A stretch of 64,000 nucleotides of DNA from Inonotus obliquus. Lineage: Eukaryota > Basidiomycota > Agaricomycetes > Hymenochaetales > Hymenochaetaceae. A program made the position numbers and the translations under genes. Where the stretch lies: assembly GCA_032164295.1 (NCBI GenBank), contig JAJHTX010000005.1, forward strand, positions 2,170,001 to 2,234,000, in the 5' to 3' direction. The number at the start of each line of letters is the position of its first letter. The first letter of the stretch is position 1. The notes under the pieces are model-generated. The model was not told the DNA's origin and did not search any database. It saw nothing but the letters and a program-made list of their open reading frames with translations. This document shows, in pieces, positions 62,026-64,000 of this stretch.

Positions 62026-62048
62026 TGTTGGTTGGTTGGTTGGTTGGT
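62026..62048. repeat. GGTT microsatellite in mannanase 3' UTR
   Basis: About five GGTT units begin some 20 nt after the mannanase stop codon, in the presumed 3' UTR. Confidence 0.9.
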
Positions 62049-62210
62049 GTGGATTTTTGGGATTTGTTCTTATTGTGCTTTGTCAAGTTGATGTAATTCA
62101 AATTCAAAAGGAGCTCTGCTCCTCCCTGCTCATATAAGACTTAACGCGCCACTCTAAGTCTGAAATGAAATGGCCGCATTTAGCTTCTCTTGAGTTGACT
62201 AATGAGGGGT

Positions 62211-63255
62211 TTAGTTGTCCGTCGTCTGTGTATCTGCACGCACAATCGTTGAATCATCGCGTAAGAGGGGAAAGGATGGGCTGGATGGTTTTGGATGTGG
62301 ATATGGATATGGACGTATCGACATCATTAAATTGGGAGGACCTAGTGGTAAATCTGGATAAACATCGATTGACCAAGTGTGGATAGTCTTTCCGTATGTC
62401 TTTTGAAGTTCTAGCATGGCTAGTTGTTCGGTGAGGACTGTAGTTGTAGTTGTTGAGATAGAGCGTGTGTGTAATGTACATGTGTACTGGCGAAGAGAAC
62501 TGAGTTAAGGGTTCGTCCGTTGTAAGATAAAAAACCTTACTCACCTGCAGCTGGAACAATCCACTCTCGATCTATATAAGGAGAGTAAAGTCAACGAGAA
62601 TCCAAAGAAAAAAAATGGTGATCACAAATCTCTACCTCGTACTTGTGAGAATGCCAATACTGCTTTTCATCTTGATTAGAACTTTTGCTAGTCCATGCTC
62701 ACACTTGACAAGAAATTCAGAAATTGAGGTCACCTTGTCGGATACGATATACTGAATTCCGATGAGTTTAGCGTTTGGATCATCCGAGTCATAGATGACG
62801 CGTTGGTGGAAGTCGGGTGAAAGATGTTTGCCTTTATCAAAGATAAGCCTGGGCCCGGGATTTCCCCAAAAATAATTGTACCAGATTGTACTTGTATCAA
62901 TAACACCTGGCCACATCACATTTACCGCACTTTTGATTTTACGCAATGACGATGGAGCTATGTCCCCAATACAAATCCCCCTCGGGCCACATCGTGGGTT
63001 CCAGGGCCGTTGGTCAGTACCAGTGTCGACTGGTGCACCAAAACACTGGAAGTTCACGGACAGCAGTGGTTTGAATCAATGTATCGCGTACGATCGTGTC
63101 TAAAACCGAGCATACGAGAAAAGAGAAGTTTCATGCATGCACATAAACGTGGAATGCACATAGATGCTGGTGAGGCTGATGGGATCGAAGCTCATCCTAC
63201 CTGCACCAACGGCAACGAGGGTGCAGTGCGGTGACGGGGCGGCTTCAGATTCCAT
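62211..63255 (-). pseudogene. Degenerate DUF1264 / oil-body-associated-protein-like gene
   Basis: Separate pieces in order match the OBAP/DUF1264 family. The start MESEAAPSPHCTLVAVGA is at 63255. Then come HLSPDFHQRVIYDSDDPNAK and LIGIQYIVSDK (around 62740-62830), NQDEKQYWHSHKYE (near 62650), IESGLFQLQ (near 62560) and [20 protein letters not shown] plus GPPNLMMS (62300-62400). Several joins have good splice signals. No GT..AG junction restores the frame between VSDK and the WHSHKYE exon, where the natural donor/acceptor pair gives an early TAA. The usual HHYC-containing middle segment is missing, replaced by an unrelated open stretch (CFGAPVDTGTDQRPWNPRC). I read it as a recently damaged gene. 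A divergent functional gene with unusual splicing remains possible. Confidence 0.5.
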
Positions 63256-63606
63256 CTTCTAGGGAGTGGTCTGTGGAAGAAAAAGAGAGAGAGTCTAACG
63301 ACTGGAATTATTATATTCCGTAATGGAATGAAGCCTCCACCATGACGTCTGGAATTTATTCACTTTCATTCCCAAAGACTGTCGTTGACCTAAAGCTTTG
63401 TGAAATACGGCGTGATAGTGATGTTACGGTTTGGGTTAAAGGCCGTGGTCGATCATGTGTCACGAGTCACGAGTCACGTTGTAGATCACCCGTGTGACTG
63501 ACTAGCCTTACCGGTACCGAACGCGTCAAAAAACGCGTTGCCAAACGCCGACAGCATACACTCATCGTTTCCTCTTCCACTCATCATCCACCCACATCAA
63601 TTCGTA
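63256..63606. promoter_or_regulatory. OBAP-like / DBP5 divergent promoter with paired ACGCGT
   Basis: The 351 bp interval contains ACGCGT at 63521-63526 and again at 63533-63538, separated by six bases. A CACGAGTCACGAGTCACG direct repeat lies near 63460-63478. The first pair matches the MluI cell-cycle box core; use by MBF is inferred only. The sites are 69-86 bp upstream of the DBP5 ATG. Confidence 0.5.
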
Positions 63607-64000
63607 ATGGAGAAAGACCCGGATGGATTCATTTCTTCAATACTTGGTATTGTTCTCATCTGCTATTATGCATAACGACTCAGCTGTGGCTAATCTAGAC
63701 GCGTGAATAGGTAAACCTACGGGAGCCGCAGGTGCCTCGGAGGCTCAGTCTCCAAAGGACGACCACCCTGGTATGGACATAAACTTCATTGTCTTGCGCC
63801 TGCGTCTAATATATAATCCAAGCTACCGATCTGATTAAATCGTCTTTCGATGTGGAGGTAAGTAGATCCATGTTGCCTCAAAAGTATCGAGTACTGATGT
63901 GTTCGAGCAAAGGTTACGCTCGCAAACCAACAAATGGATCCGAATTCCCCTTTGTTTAGTGTCAAGAGCTTCGAGGAGCTCGGATTGTACGGCACATACT
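63607..64000 (+). CDS. DBP5: ATP-dependent RNA helicase DBP5 (5' part, runs off window)
   Basis: This is the N-terminal part of the DEAD-box helicase Dbp5/DDX19, which releases export factors from mRNA at the cytoplasmic face of the nuclear pore. Visible exons are 63607..63646, 63711..63770, 63823..63857 and 63913 onward, with matching phases. The sequence MEKDPDGFISSILGK, then SSFDVEVTLANQQMDPNSP and LFSVKSFEELGL matches the Dbp5 lead-in, and the last is its Q-motif region. Helicase motifs lie beyond the window. The start has a clean context and no better upstream ATG. Confidence 0.85.

Overview
The window comes from a filamentous basidiomycete, most likely an Agaricomycete (mushroom-forming fungus). 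Almost every gene is cut by many introns of about 50-65 nt with GT..AG ends. The fatty acid synthase is one fused beta-alpha polypeptide, as reported for Omphalotus. A CBM1-GH5 mannanase and a membrane-anchored GH17 glucanase fit a plant-litter or wood decayer. Exon models were built by hand from splice signals, reading-frame continuity and remembered family consensus. No transcript or database search was available.

Layout. 1-4.1 kb: a diverged tandem duplication carrying an orphan minus-strand ORF and a decayed second copy. 4.6-7.1 kb: GH17 glucanase (-). 8.4-10.5 kb: RhoGAP (-). 11.3-12.2 kb: alpha/beta-hydrolase with a lost catalytic serine (-). 12.4-14.7 kb: PWP1 (+). 15.0-16.0 kb: eIF3j (-). 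16.2-17.0 kb: COQ9 (+). 17.4-19.4 kb: single-pass membrane protein (+). 21.2-21.8 kb: ERG28 (-). 22.3-22.8 kb: CTF8 (-). 22.9-25.0 kb: ARP10 (+). 25.5-28.7 kb: PX-PB1 scaffold (-). 30.4-31.4 kb: NMN adenylyltransferase-like (+). 31.5-44.1 kb: single-chain FAS (-). 46.2-48.2 kb: V-ATPase subunit B (+). 48.6-51.4 kb: two intronless F-box-like paralogues (-). 52.0 kb: intron-containing tRNA-Ser(GCT). 55.5-56.2 kb: small conserved Ser/Pro protein (-). 57.6-59.1 kb: NAD(P)-binding epimerase-like protein (+). 60.2-62.0 kb: CBM1-GH5 mannanase (+). 62.2-63.3 kb: degenerate DUF1264/OBAP-type gene (-). 63.6 kb to the end: 5' part of DBP5 (+).

Most of the content is core biology: lipid synthesis (FAS, ERG28), respiration (COQ9), ribosome and translation factors (PWP1, eIF3j), mRNA export (DBP5), sister-chromatid cohesion and dynactin (CTF8, ARP10), polarity (RhoGAP, PX-PB1) and vacuolar acidification (V-ATPase). 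Genes are often paired head to head over short intervals (hydrolase/PWP1 212 bp, eIF3j/COQ9 193 bp, CTF8/ARP10 87 bp, OBAP/DBP5 351 bp) or tail to tail. I see no secondary-metabolite cluster, CRISPR array or intact transposon.

The least ordinary features are the tandem duplication (nested duplication, an inverted segment and homopolymer frameshifts), the hydrolase whose nucleophile elbow reads GFAQG, the PX-PB1 protein without SH3 domains, and the damaged OBAP gene.
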